A DNA stretch of 64,000 bases from Amorphochlora amoebiformis (taxonomy: Eukaryota > Cercozoa > Chlorarachniophyceae): the NCBI GenBank assembly GCA_054601695.1, contig BAAHQB010000012.1:992001-1056000 (forward strand). The letters are read 5' to 3'. How positions within the stretch are numbered: position 1 is the stretch's first letter; each line of letters starts with the position of its first letter. Under the pieces are notes generated by a model. It saw only the letters and a program-made list of their open reading frames with translations, was not told the DNA's origin and searched no databases. A program made the translations under genes and the position numbers. Positions 40,799 to 55,122 of the stretch are shown piece after piece.

Positions 40799-42351
40799 AC
40801 CTGAGAGGCCTTTAATCAATTTACTAGAATTAATCCCCGATTCCAATTAATGGATCACCAATATAAATTATAAGTTAGGCTTTATGTCTTCCTAGCATTC
40901 TAAGTATTACTAGTATTACGCGTATGTGTGTGTGTTGTACATGTGTGTGTCAGTTTGTTGAATTGTATATCTGTTGTACTCTAGGTACTCTAGGTGCACA
41001 GTCTACTCTAGCTAGCCTAATACTAAAACTAGATGATCCGGATTCTAAGAGTTCCTGATGATCTAGATTATGGGATCATGTGAACAATCATATCTGTGCT
41101 AGATCTAGTAATATAAAATAACCAGATAAATTATCTCTGTATCTGTGACTATCTTATAGCAGATGTATAACTGATAAAAATCTTACATCATTATTTAAAT
41201 ACTAGAAGAACTACCACATTTATTTTTATCTAGTTCTAGTCTTTTCATTATGAAAATAAGTATTGATCAAGCTTCATAACTTTCTAGACTTTGTACACAG
41301 ATACCACTCAATTACAATTAACCAAGCGGCACACCGGACAACTAGATCTAAACCTCTACCAGACACTGTCAAAGCTGACAATGCTAGATCCAGTAGATAT
41401 GTATTCCATAGGGAGCCATCGTGACAGCAGGTCAAGACTCCTTAGAATATAGAGACTGGTTGTAAACCGGGAAAAAAAAATTTAGGCAACAAAGAATCAA
41501 AACAACAAAGGGAAAAACCCATGAACAAAAGATTTAAAATGAAAACAAATGGGCAGTAGCGATGACTTATTACATAGTTCCCTATTTTCCCCTCGTATCT
41601 CATGCGTTTGTCGTTTGTCGTTTATTTACTAACATGCAGTCTGTTAGTGCTTGGGACTGCATTAATATGATACATCTCGTTGGGATATACCTAATAACTG
41701 TTTTTTTAAAGCAGCCCCGCACAGAGTACGTGCACAAACACTCTGTATATGTATATCTTTTCGAATGAAATAAGGATTTATTTCGGACAATGGGGCGTCT
41801 GTAAAAGATCTCCATCTATTTCTTCAAATTTTTCTATCATAACTGAAAATGTTACAATTTTGCTCGACTAAAAAACAGCCAAATTCTAGCGAGAAAAAAA
41901 GAAGAGCTGGTGTACAGCTGACACATTTTTTATTTCATCATTTTCCTGTTTTTTCATGATTCCAATGTTTCTGGAAGTACCCTCCTCCAATTTCATTGCA
42001 TTAACTTACTAAAAAAAAAAAAAAACCAAACCTAATAACCATTTTTTTAACACCCTGGTTCTTTTGAACGACGTAACAAAAAGGAAAAAAAGAAGAGAAG
42101 AAAGGAGGAGGAAAAATCAAATGCAGGATACTAAGGGATTTTTTTTGACTGAATCAAAAATAAAACCAAATCGGTGCGGAGATGAAAAAAAAGAGTTATC
42201 TCTTTTTAACCCTTTTTTTAATCTATAGAGAAAGAAAACGAATAAATATATACGGTCATATACAAATAAAACAAATGCCATAATGTGGTGACTACGTTGC
42301 CCTTTTCTCTTGCTGGACAATGGGATGGGAGGGAGGTGGGACAGGGAGACT
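40799..42351. other. 1.55 kb convergent intergenic region, CTAG-rich then unassigned
   Basis: Between the PrmA-like stop and the gene E stop. 40970-41410 is rich in CTAG and contains CTAGATCTAG; 41450-42340 is ordinary AT-rich sequence with several A or T homopolymers. A 68-codon + frame (41562-41768) and an overlapping minus frame have no motif and no splice context; I do not call a gene. This is the longest stretch without microsatellite in the window. Confidence 0.6.
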
Positions 42352-42710
42352 TAGGTTCTTTCGAAGGTGAAGTATTCGGCTGCGTTGGAGTCGGCTCTAT
42401 TTATGTACGTATATAAGTAAATATTATAAGTGAATATACATTTGCTTATATGCATGTATGGTATACACATACACGTGCACATGTATGTAGGGTATGTGTA
42501 CACAGTAAACATGCTTATATACTTGTATGTACACATAATATTAATATATATATATATATATATATGTATAATATACATATATACAACAATGCATGGCTAC
42601 CTCCATTTTTATATCATATTATATATCATACATTTACATCTATGTGCAATATAGTGCGTAATATAAGTAATATTAGGTACATATATATATGGAAATATAT
42701 ATATATATAT

Positions 42711-42778
<68 letters not shown>

Positions 42779-42856
42779 CGCATATTATTAACATGCGTAT
42801 CCTAAACGTATGGTACCCAATCGAATTCATGGTAGAATATCGCTCAGTCTTATTAT
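42352..42856 (-). CDS. Gene E, 3' terminal part (two exons)
   Basis: Exons 42817-42856 and 42352-42397, phase-matched, joined by GT-AG, encoding NKTERYSTMNSIG then ADSNAAEYFTFERT-stop. The product is not recognised. A further 5' exon around 42934-43000 (IEDVIKLNESRVILALT) has a good frame but the wrong phase, so the 5' end is unresolved. It could be a small gene divergent from gene F. Confidence 0.38.
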
Positions 42857-43189
42857 CTGGAACCTATTATGTGTAGGATCGTAGGATGAGGGCTGGGGTT
42901 GAGGGCTGGGGTTGAGGGCTAGGGCACCGTCAACGCTAGGATTACTCGGGATTCGTTTAATTTTATGACATCTTCTATCCCCTTTTTTCCCTTTCGCTCT
43001 CTTCTCTCTCTCTCTCCTCTCTGTCTACTCCTCTCTGTCTATTCTTTCTATCCCTCTTCTCTCTATCCTAGGCAATTGGTTTGGCGTCAGGGGTAAAGGT
43101 TACGCCTAGGTATAGAAGGAACTCATGGTTAGCGCTCCGATTAGAGTAGTATTAGTGTATAGTTAGCGTAACGATTAGACCGAGAATAT

Positions 43190-43358
43190 GTGAGGGCATG
43201 AAAACCACCAATAAGAATCCTTATTTACATGATGTAGTGAGAGTAGGCATACTGGCCGTGTAATTTGTTACATAAAGGTGTAAAACTGGTGGGAGCATGC
43301 GCACTGCGTGGGAGTAGGGGCTTCATGATCCGTTGGGGGCATGAATACTGGCAGTGTT
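43190..43358. repeat. Minisatellite family M, forward orientation
   Basis: Three degenerate units (GTGAGGGCATG, GTGAGAGTAGGCATACTGG, GGTGGGAGCATGCGCACTG) just upstream of the gene F candidate start codon. Confidence 0.6.
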
Positions 43359-43359
43359 A

Positions 43360-43516
43360 ATGTACGCATTGAGATTTATACCCTGTGGAGACAAGTGCGC
43401 TATGTATTCTATGTTCGGACATAGGTCGCATCCTTTGGGTTCTTTTCTTTTTCTCTCTATCGCACTTTATCTCTTCCCTTTATCTTCTGACTCTCTTGTT
43501 CATATTATTTTCCCTC

Positions 43517-43547
<31 letters not shown>

Positions 43548-43879
43548 CCTCTCTCTTGTCTCTCTGCAGTTACCCCTCTTGCGACGGAAGTAGGGGAAGT
43601 GAGCTTTATAACCTGGGTAAGATTGGCTTTAGGTTAGGTGTGAGTCAGGGAATATACACAAGCAGCCACCGTCGCATCTCATGTGTGCGTCATGGTGGGG
43701 TGTCACAGTTGTCATGGAGTGTCGCAGTTGTTAGGATTAGAGCTGACCACTGGTTGAGAGACCCGGCGTCTAGTACGGGATTTAGAAGTCTGTATATATG
43801 GATGAACTTAAAAATGTGTGCGTATTATAATAGCTATTTTTATATAATGTATACTAGATACTTACTACTATCTATGTAT

Positions 43880-43911
<32 letters not shown>

Positions 43912-43927
43912 CTTACCACTATGTATG

Positions 43928-43968
<41 letters not shown>

Positions 43969-44222
43969 CGTACATATGAGTATATAGGTATACATAAATG
44001 TGTGGGTATGTATACATCTATATATTTTGTAGAATAATATTATGCATGTGTAGTATATGTTCATGTATATATCCGCGCAAACATTTTTATATGTATATTA
44101 TATATACATATATATGTTTATATATGTGTATATATATGTACATTTTTAAATATATATATATACATACTATATATATTATATATATATATATTATATATAT
44201 TATATATATATATTATATATAT

Positions 44223-44266
<44 letters not shown>

Positions 44267-44495
44267 ACCTCAATGCGTGGGGTAGGAGGCAGGCAGTCCA
44301 CGCTGTTTTTACAACATACAAACGTAAATATATATACATATATATATATAAGTGTGTGTGTATCTATATCTTTTTATATACACATTATATGTATATATAT
44401 ATTTATAAAATTATACATATATATCATATATATATATATTATGTATAATATGTATGAATAATATATGTATGTATATATATATGATATATACAAAG

Positions 44496-44541
<46 letters not shown>

Positions 44542-44586
44542 TGTGTATAAATATACATATACATATGAATATGTATATATCTATGC

Positions 44587-44619
<33 letters not shown>

Positions 44620-45864
44620 TATTTATATTTGTATATATATCATATATTTGTGTATATATATATATAATATTTTATATATATGTATACATATATTTTACAT
44701 ATATATATATATATTATATATATATATATATATATATTTATGTATACATATACGCAGATGTGTATAATATATACCACACACATATATATAACATATATAT
44801 ATATATATATTATATGTATATATAATATGTAAAGATATATATATATAAATATATATATATATATGTTAGATATTATGTATACATATACGCACACGTGTAT
44901 AATATATACCCACACATATATATATGTATATATATAACATATATATATATATATATATATATATACTTACATATTATATGTACATATGATATATATATAT
45001 ATATATAATATATAGAGATTTACATATACACACAAAATATAGTTATTTAAAATATATGTAGACGTGCATATATGGGTTTTCAAGTATAATTCTGTAAGAC
45101 CTTGGCATGCACTGTCGACATGAGTACCCGAGAGTGGGGACAGTGGATAGCGATTCTAGGTTTAGGGTCAGAATCAGAGTTCGGGTTATGTTACAAATTT
45201 GTTTTTCCGGTCATGTCAGGTAATTAGACAGTGATAGTGGTGGGGAAGCGATAGTATTTTGTGAAGTTGGTTTGGATCCTTCAGTTAGGATTAGGGCTAG
45301 CACAAAGAATTTGCAGTACCCAGATTTAAGGTGGTAGGTCAAGGTGGATTGGATAATCAAGGGGTATAGTGGATCAGGAGCAGAGAAAGAGAGAGAAAAG
45401 AGAGACGAAGAATTTCGAGCTTGAATATACAGTGGTAGGGCGAGGTGGAAAGAAGATGGAGGCGAGGGAGAGCAAAGGGAGTAGCGAGGAAGAGTGAGAA
45501 AGCGAGAAAAGGAAAGGGAAGGGAGAGGGATTGGAGATAGGAATAGGCATCCATCGGTTAGAGCTTCGATTGGCGTTGGGGTTACCAAGGTGGATTTCTT
45601 CACCGGTGTAGGAGAATATACCGAGGCCCAAGAGCCACCGGTAGGTCAATACTGGTATACGTAGATGTGGATTGAATATATGTGCATTTAAACGTGTGTA
45701 TTATTTTAACACAAATATTACTGATACATAATATATATATATATATTATATATATACATATATATATTATGTATATACATATATGTATATGTACATGTAT
45801 ATTTATATTCATGCGCAAATGTGTTACACATATATTTTTAGTACATGTAAATATACATGTACAC

Positions 45865-45917
<53 letters not shown>

Positions 45918-47242
45918 TTGTGTGTAATATGTACACAGGTACACACATGAACCGATCCAATATGTTATATGTATGCATTCATGTGAACTTAAATCTCTCT
46001 CATAAAAATTGTTGAATGAAGGACGAGTTACGCCATCTTCGTGTTTATATAATGTCAATATGTACTTAAAAAGTTGTATATGTACATATATACATACAAA
46101 TATATTGCATATACGAATGTATATATACACACATACATATTACACACACATATATGAATAGATACAACTATAAATCAAAGTTTATTCCTATATCTGGTTA
46201 CATACACATACCCAAGCCCGATCCAAGCAGCACGATCCTCAACCCCTGTACGTTAAGATATACTATATAATATGCATATATATATATATATATATATGCT
46301 ATATATATTATACGTAAAATAAATAAATGTATACATCTATATATATGTGTATATATATATATATGTATAATACGTGCAGGTGTATGTGTATACACATTTA
46401 CATGCACATAAATATATATGCACATATGCACAATATATATTTAATATGCACACACTCATGTTATATATGCATATAGGTATATATATTATATATATATATA
46501 TATGTATATATATAAGGAGAGGATAAACAGACGCAAAAAGAGAAAAAGTGAGATAATAAAAGAGAGACGTGAAAAAGGGACATAGAGGTATAGATCCGGG
46601 CAGGGAGGGAAAATAGACAGAGGGAGATTAGAACAGGCAGATGGAGAAACATGCTGAGAACTGTGAAAGGAGAGACAAACTTAGAGAGGAGGCAAGTTAG
46701 TTAGAGGGTTACAAGGGCCGTCCAGCTGTCTAGAGCTTCGAGAAGGGCTACAACACCTGTTTTTTTCAATGAGAGAATGTCGGCGAAGTTGAGGAAAATG
46801 AGGAAACTTTCGGGATGTTTCCGTAAATTTTTTGAAATGGTTAGTGTAGTGTGTATGGTACATGTGTATGTGTATCTCTATATACATGTTTTCTTGTTAC
46901 ATGTGACTATATGTGAACATATTTTATACGTATAAAAGGAATAACGTTCATGACTCTTTAGATATGTACATCTTGAAGCATATCTTATACATATACAAAT
47001 ATATACATATATATTATATGTGTGTATACTTATGTGTGTATAACTATATATATTATATTATATGTATAAATAAACATATATATATATATATCTTCAAAAA
47101 CGTATCATGACATGAAATGTATTGTATGATATGCTTCAAAACTGAGCATATCACATTTTGTGCATCACATCATTACGCTATATATGAACACGGGAACACT
47201 ATACATTTACATATGTATATATACATATATATTTGTATACAT

Positions 47243-47295
<53 letters not shown>

Positions 47296-47376
47296 GAGTC
47301 ACCTAGAACTACTATCCAGGCCCAAGTAGCGGATCGGGTGGATTGCTCTAACGTGCTCTGGATCTCAGGACTCTGA
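43360..47376 (+). CDS. Unrecognised gene F, 9 candidate exons, 170 aa
   Basis: Exons: 43360-43424, 43570-43616, 43728-43791, 44293-44323, 45331-45363, 45590-45640, 46641-46691, 46726-46839, 47320-47376; total 513 nt, phases chain, TGA stop. Strong points are the CT-rich tract (43440-43568) before an AG, a GTAAGA donor at 43617, exon 45590-45640 ([17 protein letters not shown]) and exon 46726-46839 (38 codons, basic, ending [11 protein letters not shown], donor GTTAGT). The intron between the last two large exons is 34 nt and begins GCAAGT, a textbook GC-AG donor. The first donor (GTCGCA) and the 33-nt exon are weak. The N-terminus is Cys-rich, the middle charged. No family recognised. Confidence 0.48.
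43440..43568 (+). promoter_or_regulatory. Very long polypyrimidine tract before a splice acceptor
   Basis: About 130 nt, almost all C/T (including (TC)11), ending TCTCTGCAG at 43569. It is the clearest splice-acceptor context in the window and marks the + strand as the coding strand here. Confidence 0.75.
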
Positions 47377-47632
47377 TAAATATATGTCTAAATGTAATAT
47401 AATTGCATTCTCATAACACACGAAGTGTGTGCATAAATATGTTTGTACATTTATATGTATTAATACACGTAAATATCTTACATAATCTAATATATGTTTG
47501 TAAAATATTTGTATGTACATAATGTGATACTATGTATCTATATATGTATACATGTATACATCTATATGTATATGATACACATGCATATAATATATATATA
47601 CATAGTTATACATGTCATTGGTGAGTTAAGAT

Positions 47633-49599
47633 TTAGGTATGTATGCTTTCCTCACGTAGATATACTCTATATATATATATATATATGCATTTACGTTTGT
47701 GCATTTATATATATTTATTATTGTTATTATATAAGTATATATGTGTGTATATTTGCCACGTAATATATACATACGTATGAATACCAGCGGATGTTTGATG
47801 ATATCTTCTGCAATCTCATAAATAAACGGATTATCCACAAAAATACCTGCATATCCCCCCAAAGAAGTCCAACACAACAATACTGAGGAAGTTAAACAAC
47901 CATCCGATCCTTCCCGGTGACTACACGAAAAACATTCATCTCGGTGCCCCCGTTCTCCCAAAAAGAGAAAGGATGTCTATGTGTATTCATATTTATACAA
48001 CATATGTAATATATATACATATATCTATACATAAATATATATCATTAAGCAACAGTATATAGTATGAGGAGACGCAGTTAAAAGAGCAGATATCGACAGC
48101 AGGTTGAAATATTGTCTATAGATAGCTGGAGATAAGATTCCGGAGATTCTTGGAGATCGTCTCGTCCGGTAGTAACCGGTAGTATCCGTTTGTAACGGGG
48201 CTTCGAATATTATGTGATAGTTATGACGACACGCAATGAGGGTGTCCGAGAAATTCTAGAGTACTCTGTGCGCAGATAGTAACTTATCCTATTCGGTGAA
48301 CTACAACCATGCACTGGGATACCGTTCTTCATACCGTTGCGCTAACCATGTATACATACGTATATATGTAAATATTTATATATATGTATATATATATATA
48401 TTATATTATATATATGAGAGAGGGGGAAAAAGGGCGGAAAAGGGAAGAGAGACAGACAAGTATCAAGAGAAAGGAGACGCACAGATGTTGAGATTTGGAG
48501 AGAATCCAAATAGAGGGGGAAATAGAGAGAGAGAACCCAAGAGGGCCAAGAGTGAGATCTCCACGGCCATTAGCACAGGCATCCAATTTCTTGTTCTGTG
48601 CAGATAATATAATATTATATATATATATATGTATATATATATGTATATATATCTTGTTCTGTGTGCAGATAATTATATATGTGAAAATATATTCATACAT
48701 ATGTATATTTATATATATATATATTATACATATATAAAATATTAAATGTATATTGATATATATAGATATATATATGTTAAAAGAAGAGTAAAGTAATATA
48801 CTGTAAAATATGAAGCGTTAAATTACTTTCTGGCGGCGAAGTTTAGAATAACCAGGCACTCAGTAAGAATGCAAACGATTCCCATTTGCCATAACTTGGG
48901 GAAAACCTTCCGAATGCATATATGGATACGTTAATATAAATATTTTACAAAGAAAGATATTTCTCTATATATATGCAAATATTTGTTTGTGTATACAGAT
49001 TATTTAACATGTACAGTAACCTTGACTGCCCCTCTACGAAAGCGAACATACTGTACCGAGAGGAAAATAACCTAAGAAAACATTCGAATATTTAAACACA
49101 TGTTTTATTTAGATATATACATATATGTGATATACATGCACATACTTATTTTTATACATACATGACGCCCTAACCGTGAGAATAATGGTAGTGATCGTTA
49201 TTCTTTTCGTTCCTAGGTTCCTAGGGTTAGGGTTCAGGTTAGAGCTCTAGAAAGGAATACGGTGGACGTAACGGCTTAGCTAGGAGAATAGGGTTATAAA
49301 AAGCTAAGGCAAGCATGCGCTCTCAAAGGCCAAAGCATTTTCTATGTAAAAGACTCATTTGTATATGCATAAAAAACATATATAATATATATATATATAT
49401 ATGTATGTATTTACTAAGAATTTTATCATATTATATATACATCTATATACGCATTATATATATATATGTATATTTATATATATATGTATAATATATATAT
49501 GTATATATATATGTATTTACTAAGAATTTTACCATAATATATATATACAAATTTTCTATTTATATATGTATATATATATATGTATATATATATTATAAT

Positions 49600-49631
<32 letters not shown>

Positions 49632-51189
49632 CATGACATGTGTATAATATTAACGAACACGTACATATGAACAAATCAAATATATATACATGTACATAAG
49701 ATTTGCATACATAGAATACATTCAGCATGATATACCTTCCTGTGTTAAGGACGAGGAGGGGTAGGATATCTATGAACTGGATCAGGACCTTGGCCTCCAT
49801 AAACGAGGCCAACTGAAATTAGTGTTAGCGTTACGGTTATTAGTACAGAAATAAGGGATTAAGCTGTTTGCTGGAGGTGTTAACCAACGCTGAGAGGGTT
49901 AGCATTTCTGGGAGGTAGTCTATTCAGGGGATCGCTAGTTATCGACGATTGGGTTTATGTTAAGGCAGACCTCAGGCTCGAGTTCTCGGGAGATTGGGAT
50001 GTCGACGCTACCCTAAGGAATATTCGATATGTCATATACATACACACATGTGGATATATACTAAATAATGTGATATGTAGTATACACATTATATTCTGTA
50101 CATTTTTACATATATGTAAAACATAATATACATAATGGACATCTGTGGCACACATTTGTATATATTTATGTATAGAATGTGTATACATACTTACAAACAC
50201 ATGTGAAAGAGATTATAGTATTGTTGCGTAGTGTATACACACATACACAGATTTGAATATATTTATATTTACATGCCGGACGTAAAATTATTCATCCATA
50301 CACACACATACCCAGAAATGTCTAAATACCATTTACATTTGAATATATTTATATTTACCTGCAGGACGTAAAATTATTCATCCATACATATGTATACAAC
50401 TATGTACACCATATGTATGTACATATAGCTAAATGTGTATATATATATACATATATAAATTTGAGTGAATAAGTTAATGACCTCTGACTGCATGACCCCC
50501 ACGTAGGTTTTAGGGAAGACACCACGTGACCTCTTTCCCATTGTATCCACCATCTCTCCCTTCCACCTAAGTTTCATGTCGTACAATAATTATCATACGG
50601 ACATTCAATATTGTACGTATACATATATAATGTTATATATACATATATATATATATATATGTAATATGACATGTTTAATACTAAAAAAAGCATGATACAT
50701 ATTTGTAATTTCATATGTGTTCGTACCATATGTAGATATAAATACAATTTATATAATATATATCTATATATATATAATATATATATATATATGTACATAT
50801 ATCTTAAAGTATATGTATATTTATGTGTATGTATGTAAGTGTACACAGTACGTATACGCATACATGTCAAAAAAAAAGAAAAATCTCTTCTAGAATAGAA
50901 TTCCTACAAAAAAAATACTTAATACTATAAGTGTATAGCATGCAAGCAATACCACGAAGTTAATGCATATATACATATAAACATACTGTGAATATGTATA
51001 CATACCATCCTGACGGATCCTGCTGGAGTATTTTTATCCTCTGGCCTTCCTAAAGGATTGAGACAAGAGAGAGAGGGAAGAGCAAAGGTGAAATAGGCAG
51101 ATCCATCATTATACGCATCTCACATGCACGTGTGCGTGTTGCTTATGTGTATACATATACGTACTCTTCTATGCAAAAATACATATTAC

Positions 51190-51223
<34 letters not shown>

Positions 51224-51305
51224 GTAGTTTACATATGAATATATACGTACAGATTTATATATATTCATAAAATGTACATTTATATGATATAAATATTACA
51301 CACAC

Positions 51306-51367
<62 letters not shown>

Positions 51368-51737
51368 CATATATATGGTGTGTTCAACAGCATGCAAGTA
51401 AAATATTCATGGCATCAGTTGTGAAAACTTTATAACACCTCGAAGGACAGCTCATCTTCGTACTTGTTACCATGATACGCAGAGAGGGAGATGCACCACT
51501 CTGAGCAAGAGGGAACAAAGTACAACGGAAAACAAACACAGTGAATTCAGAACGGCTGCTTTTCCCATTTACAGATAAACCGCTTCGAAATAGCACTAAC
51601 GCGCCTACCATAAAGATCAAGAGCAATAGAATATTCTCACAGAACCCAGGCTGAGTCACCCAAGCCATCGTTGGTAGCTCTTCCCAAAAGATGTAAAAGA
51701 AAAACCAAAAATTACTAAATCCTTCCCACACCTGCAT
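47633..51737 (-). CDS. Multi-pass membrane protein with SH3 domain, 12 exons, 292 aa
   Basis: Exons 5' to 3': 51554-51737, 51439-51500, 51006-51049, 50482-50566, 49971-50012, 49736-49812, 49175-49202, 49021-49050, 48827-48906, 48537-48595, 47785-47954, 47633-47650; 879 nt, phases chain. Residues 34-51 form a TM segment (NILLLLIFMVGALVLF). An SH3 domain follows at about 63-122: SAYHGNKYEDELSFEEGQ, IKILQQDPSGWW, GVFPKTYVGV, with the usual DELSF, WW and FPxxYV signatures. The rest is hydrophobic: LIQFIDILPLLVL, ITITTIILTYV, MGIVCILTECLVILNF, WMPVLMAVEISLLALL. SH3 domains bind PxxP peptides, so a membrane-anchored adaptor is inferred. The SH3 exons are certain; the 18-nt last exon and the start (ATG 51737) are provisional. 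Two donors are GTC. Convergent with gene F (256 bp gap), divergent from gene H. Confidence 0.76.
48060..48355 (-). mobile_element. tRNA-headed dispersed repeat, copy C (SINE-like)
   Basis: On the minus strand: TGGTTAGCGCAACGGTATG (A-box-like D-arm), a weak B-box region (GTTGTAGTTC), then a body matching copies A and B (CTTCGAA, TAACGGG, GAGATCGTCTCG on +, near 48152). It lies in the last-but-one large intron of the SH3 gene. Confidence 0.62.
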
Positions 51738-52241
51738 TCAATGGTATACAATCCGACAGCGGAACGCTCTTGTAGTGATCTTCAGGCATCTGATTTGCAA
51801 AGTTCATCAAGATCAACCCAAAATACCGCTTATTTCACGATCCCATTTTGAAACCCAAAAGATGTCACCTTTCGGGGCGGAGAAAGCCGATTGTACACCT
51901 CCTCAGTCTCTCCTTGTTCAGGCATTAGAGATCCCCATCCTGACAAACACCAGAGTACTCATACACCAAAGGAAATGCGAAAGGGTCGGCAAGAAAACGC
52001 CCGGGAACCTTCTGTCGACATTGACCCAGGGGGACACGCTCTCATGAGCCGCGGGATCCAGCCGTTCCGGAATCCATATTGCGTGAAGTTCTCATATGTC
52101 ACGCGAATTTCATTTCTCTGGCGCTACATTGCGTGACAATATCCTTTTGTCACGTGTATTATTGGCATATTTTTGGGCAGAATGAGCTAATTGGCGTACT
52201 CTTCTAGAGGGTACCGTCTTGGATTCCGATTAGGTTCCGAT
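51738..52241. promoter_or_regulatory. Divergent intergenic region, SH3 gene / gene H
   Basis: 504 bp without TA microsatellite. It contains a 90-codon + frame (51775-52047) with no recognisable motif, and three GTGACA/TCACGTG/TGTCACG-type words at about 52097-52160. Treated as a shared promoter by position. Confidence 0.45.
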
Positions 52242-52779
52242 ATGGGCGCGCAGTTGTGGGCAAAGGGGCGGTGGATTGGCGGGTTTTTAGTTTTGAATTT
52301 GGTAGTATTGTGGAGGGGAGAGGGGGATAATTTGAGGAGGAGGCTGGGAGACGGGTTTGAGTTCGAATACGTGGGAAATGGGTGAGTTATCTAGCATACA
52401 TTCGTATTTATAAGTGCACAACGGTGTGTATATGAATATTCGTGCTATACACGACTATTATATGTATTAAATACATTTGACACTATGGAAATAGGCCCAC
52501 GTATTTTCATTTGTATACACGCGTGATAGATGTATCTCTATTTGTATGTAGATATGGGGTATGATGCGTGTGTATGTAGCAGCAATTACCATTTTAGGGC
52601 ACAAGTTAGTCAGGTATCAGCCATAGGGCTGAGAGAGACTTCGAAGACATCGCCAAAACCATCGCTGCGGGCTCTGCAGAGTATGTACATATACACATGT
52701 ATACATATATACCTATATATATATATAAATAAATATATATTTTATATATATATATATATATATACATATATATATAATA

Positions 52780-52827
<48 letters not shown>

Positions 52828-52901
52828 CATATATATACAAAAAATACATTTTTATAGTACATATATATCTAAATGTATATAAATATATATGCATATATAT
52901 G

Positions 52902-52982
<81 letters not shown>

Positions 52983-53169
52983 TATTTGCAACATATATAT
53001 GCATATCTGTTTATAAGTATACATATATACACATATAATGGATATATAGGATATACATGTACGTGCAAGATACGTGTTATATATATTACATATATACATA
53101 TATATATATATGTATATATGTATGTATATACATATAATTATATATATTGTATATGTATATATATATATG

Positions 53170-53214
<45 letters not shown>

Positions 53215-53429
53215 GTATATTATATGCATACATGTACGTACATTGTATATGTATAAATGTGATGTATGTGTAGAACTGTGACATGTGTGTACGTGTGTAT
53301 GCACATAAAGGTATTGTATTTGTGTACATTACATAATAGTATATATATATATATATATACTTTTTCTATGTATAATATATACATGTATATTCGGATATAA
53401 ATATATCAAAATATGTACATGTAATATCT

Positions 53430-53468
<39 letters not shown>

Positions 53469-53727
53469 TTCTTTGGACTTTCTGTGCTTTTCCGTGTTTC
53501 TCTTAGATGATTGGAGTCGTGGATTGAAATCGTCCAACATGTCTATTCAGACTCTCAAAAGAGTAAGAATTTCTATCTACAAATATATACATGAATATAT
53601 ATATATATATATATACATATATATATACATAGATATATATATATATATGTATGTACGTATATATGCATATATATATATATATATATAATATAAAAATATA
53701 TATGTTTTAACGTGTATATATGTACAC

Positions 53728-53770
<43 letters not shown>

Positions 53771-54544
53771 CAATATATATAATATATATGTAATGTATTT
53801 ATTTATTTGTTTACATTCATTGTACACACATGTGTACCTTTATATGTATTAACATGTTGGTTGAAAACGTAGTAGTATTTACACTGCCGTGTAAATGGAG
53901 TCTTTGATGGTGAGAGCATACTGGCTCTGTAAACTCACATACTCATCCTTCTGTACAAGGGGTTACAGTAGGGTTAGTTACACGGACATTAACACACGCT
54001 CTCACGGCTCGTAACCTCATATGTACCTTACGGGGTCGTATGCGTAGAACGTATTTACAATTCTAGCATACATGCTCGTGCGGCATATGTAGATATTTCA
54101 CAAGGCCAGTACGCATGCCCTCACGGATTGTAAACCCATATCACATATTTCCACGGCCTTAGAAACATGTATAGATGAGTTTACGACTCGCAGCAACATG
54201 TACACTGGCTGTGTAAATATGTACATATGGGTTTATGACCGGTAGGAGCATACATACTGGTCTTATCTGGCCGTATAAATATGTACATATGGGTTAAGAT
54301 CCGGGAGAGCATGTGTACTGGTCATGTATAGACGTATGGGTTTTACGACTCATAAGCATATGTATTGTAAATGTGTACATATATGATTATACGACCCGTG
54401 AGAGCATTGGTCCTGGCTGTGTAATATGATCATAAGGTTTTCCAACCCTACTTGCCTTCTGGCCTGGTCTGTTCTTATATGACACACGTGGAAATATGTA
54501 CTGTAAAGGATATACATACATATATATACATATATATATATGTA

Positions 54545-54580
<36 letters not shown>

Positions 54581-54905
54581 TGTATACATCATACGATACA
54601 AACATATATTTATATATATATATATATATAATATATCTGCGTATATATTCCGCCCAGCTATATAGCAGAATAAAAGCGAGACGTCGTCGTAACTGGTTAC
54701 TAGACTGCTTTTGGACGGGTGGGTTCATACCTGGCCCGAGTAAGGGAAACTCATCGATATTCCCCGGCTTTGATCCAGAGTGAGAAGATATGTATATGTT
54801 TGCATGTTTGTGTATATATGTATACATATTATATTTATATGTAAAAATTACATACATATATATATGTATAAATATACATTTATATATTTATATACACATA
54901 TACAT

Positions 54906-54967
<62 letters not shown>

Positions 54968-55088
54968 ATATGGATATGGATAAACGAGTTTTTATCATAT
55001 AGATGTGATTAAACTGTACTTTCAAAGGATTTTTAACCATTTTGACAAAAATAATATATGTATGTATCTATATATATATATATAATAC

Positions 55089-55122
<34 letters not shown>

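Noticed and set aside
41562-41815. Overlapping 68- and 71-codon frames in the spacer after the PrmA-like gene
   Set aside because: No recognisable domain, no splice or codon signal, both strands equally open.
45211-45649. 130- and 91-codon minus frames rich in Ser/Pro/Phe
   Set aside because: Arise from a GA-rich tract; the + strand exon 45590-45640 with GTAGGT donor explains the end better.
46198-46250. Exon candidates on both strands (minus [11 protein letters not shown]; plus [10 protein letters not shown])
   Set aside because: Each has acceptor and donor, but neither chains by phase to gene F or any other neighbour.
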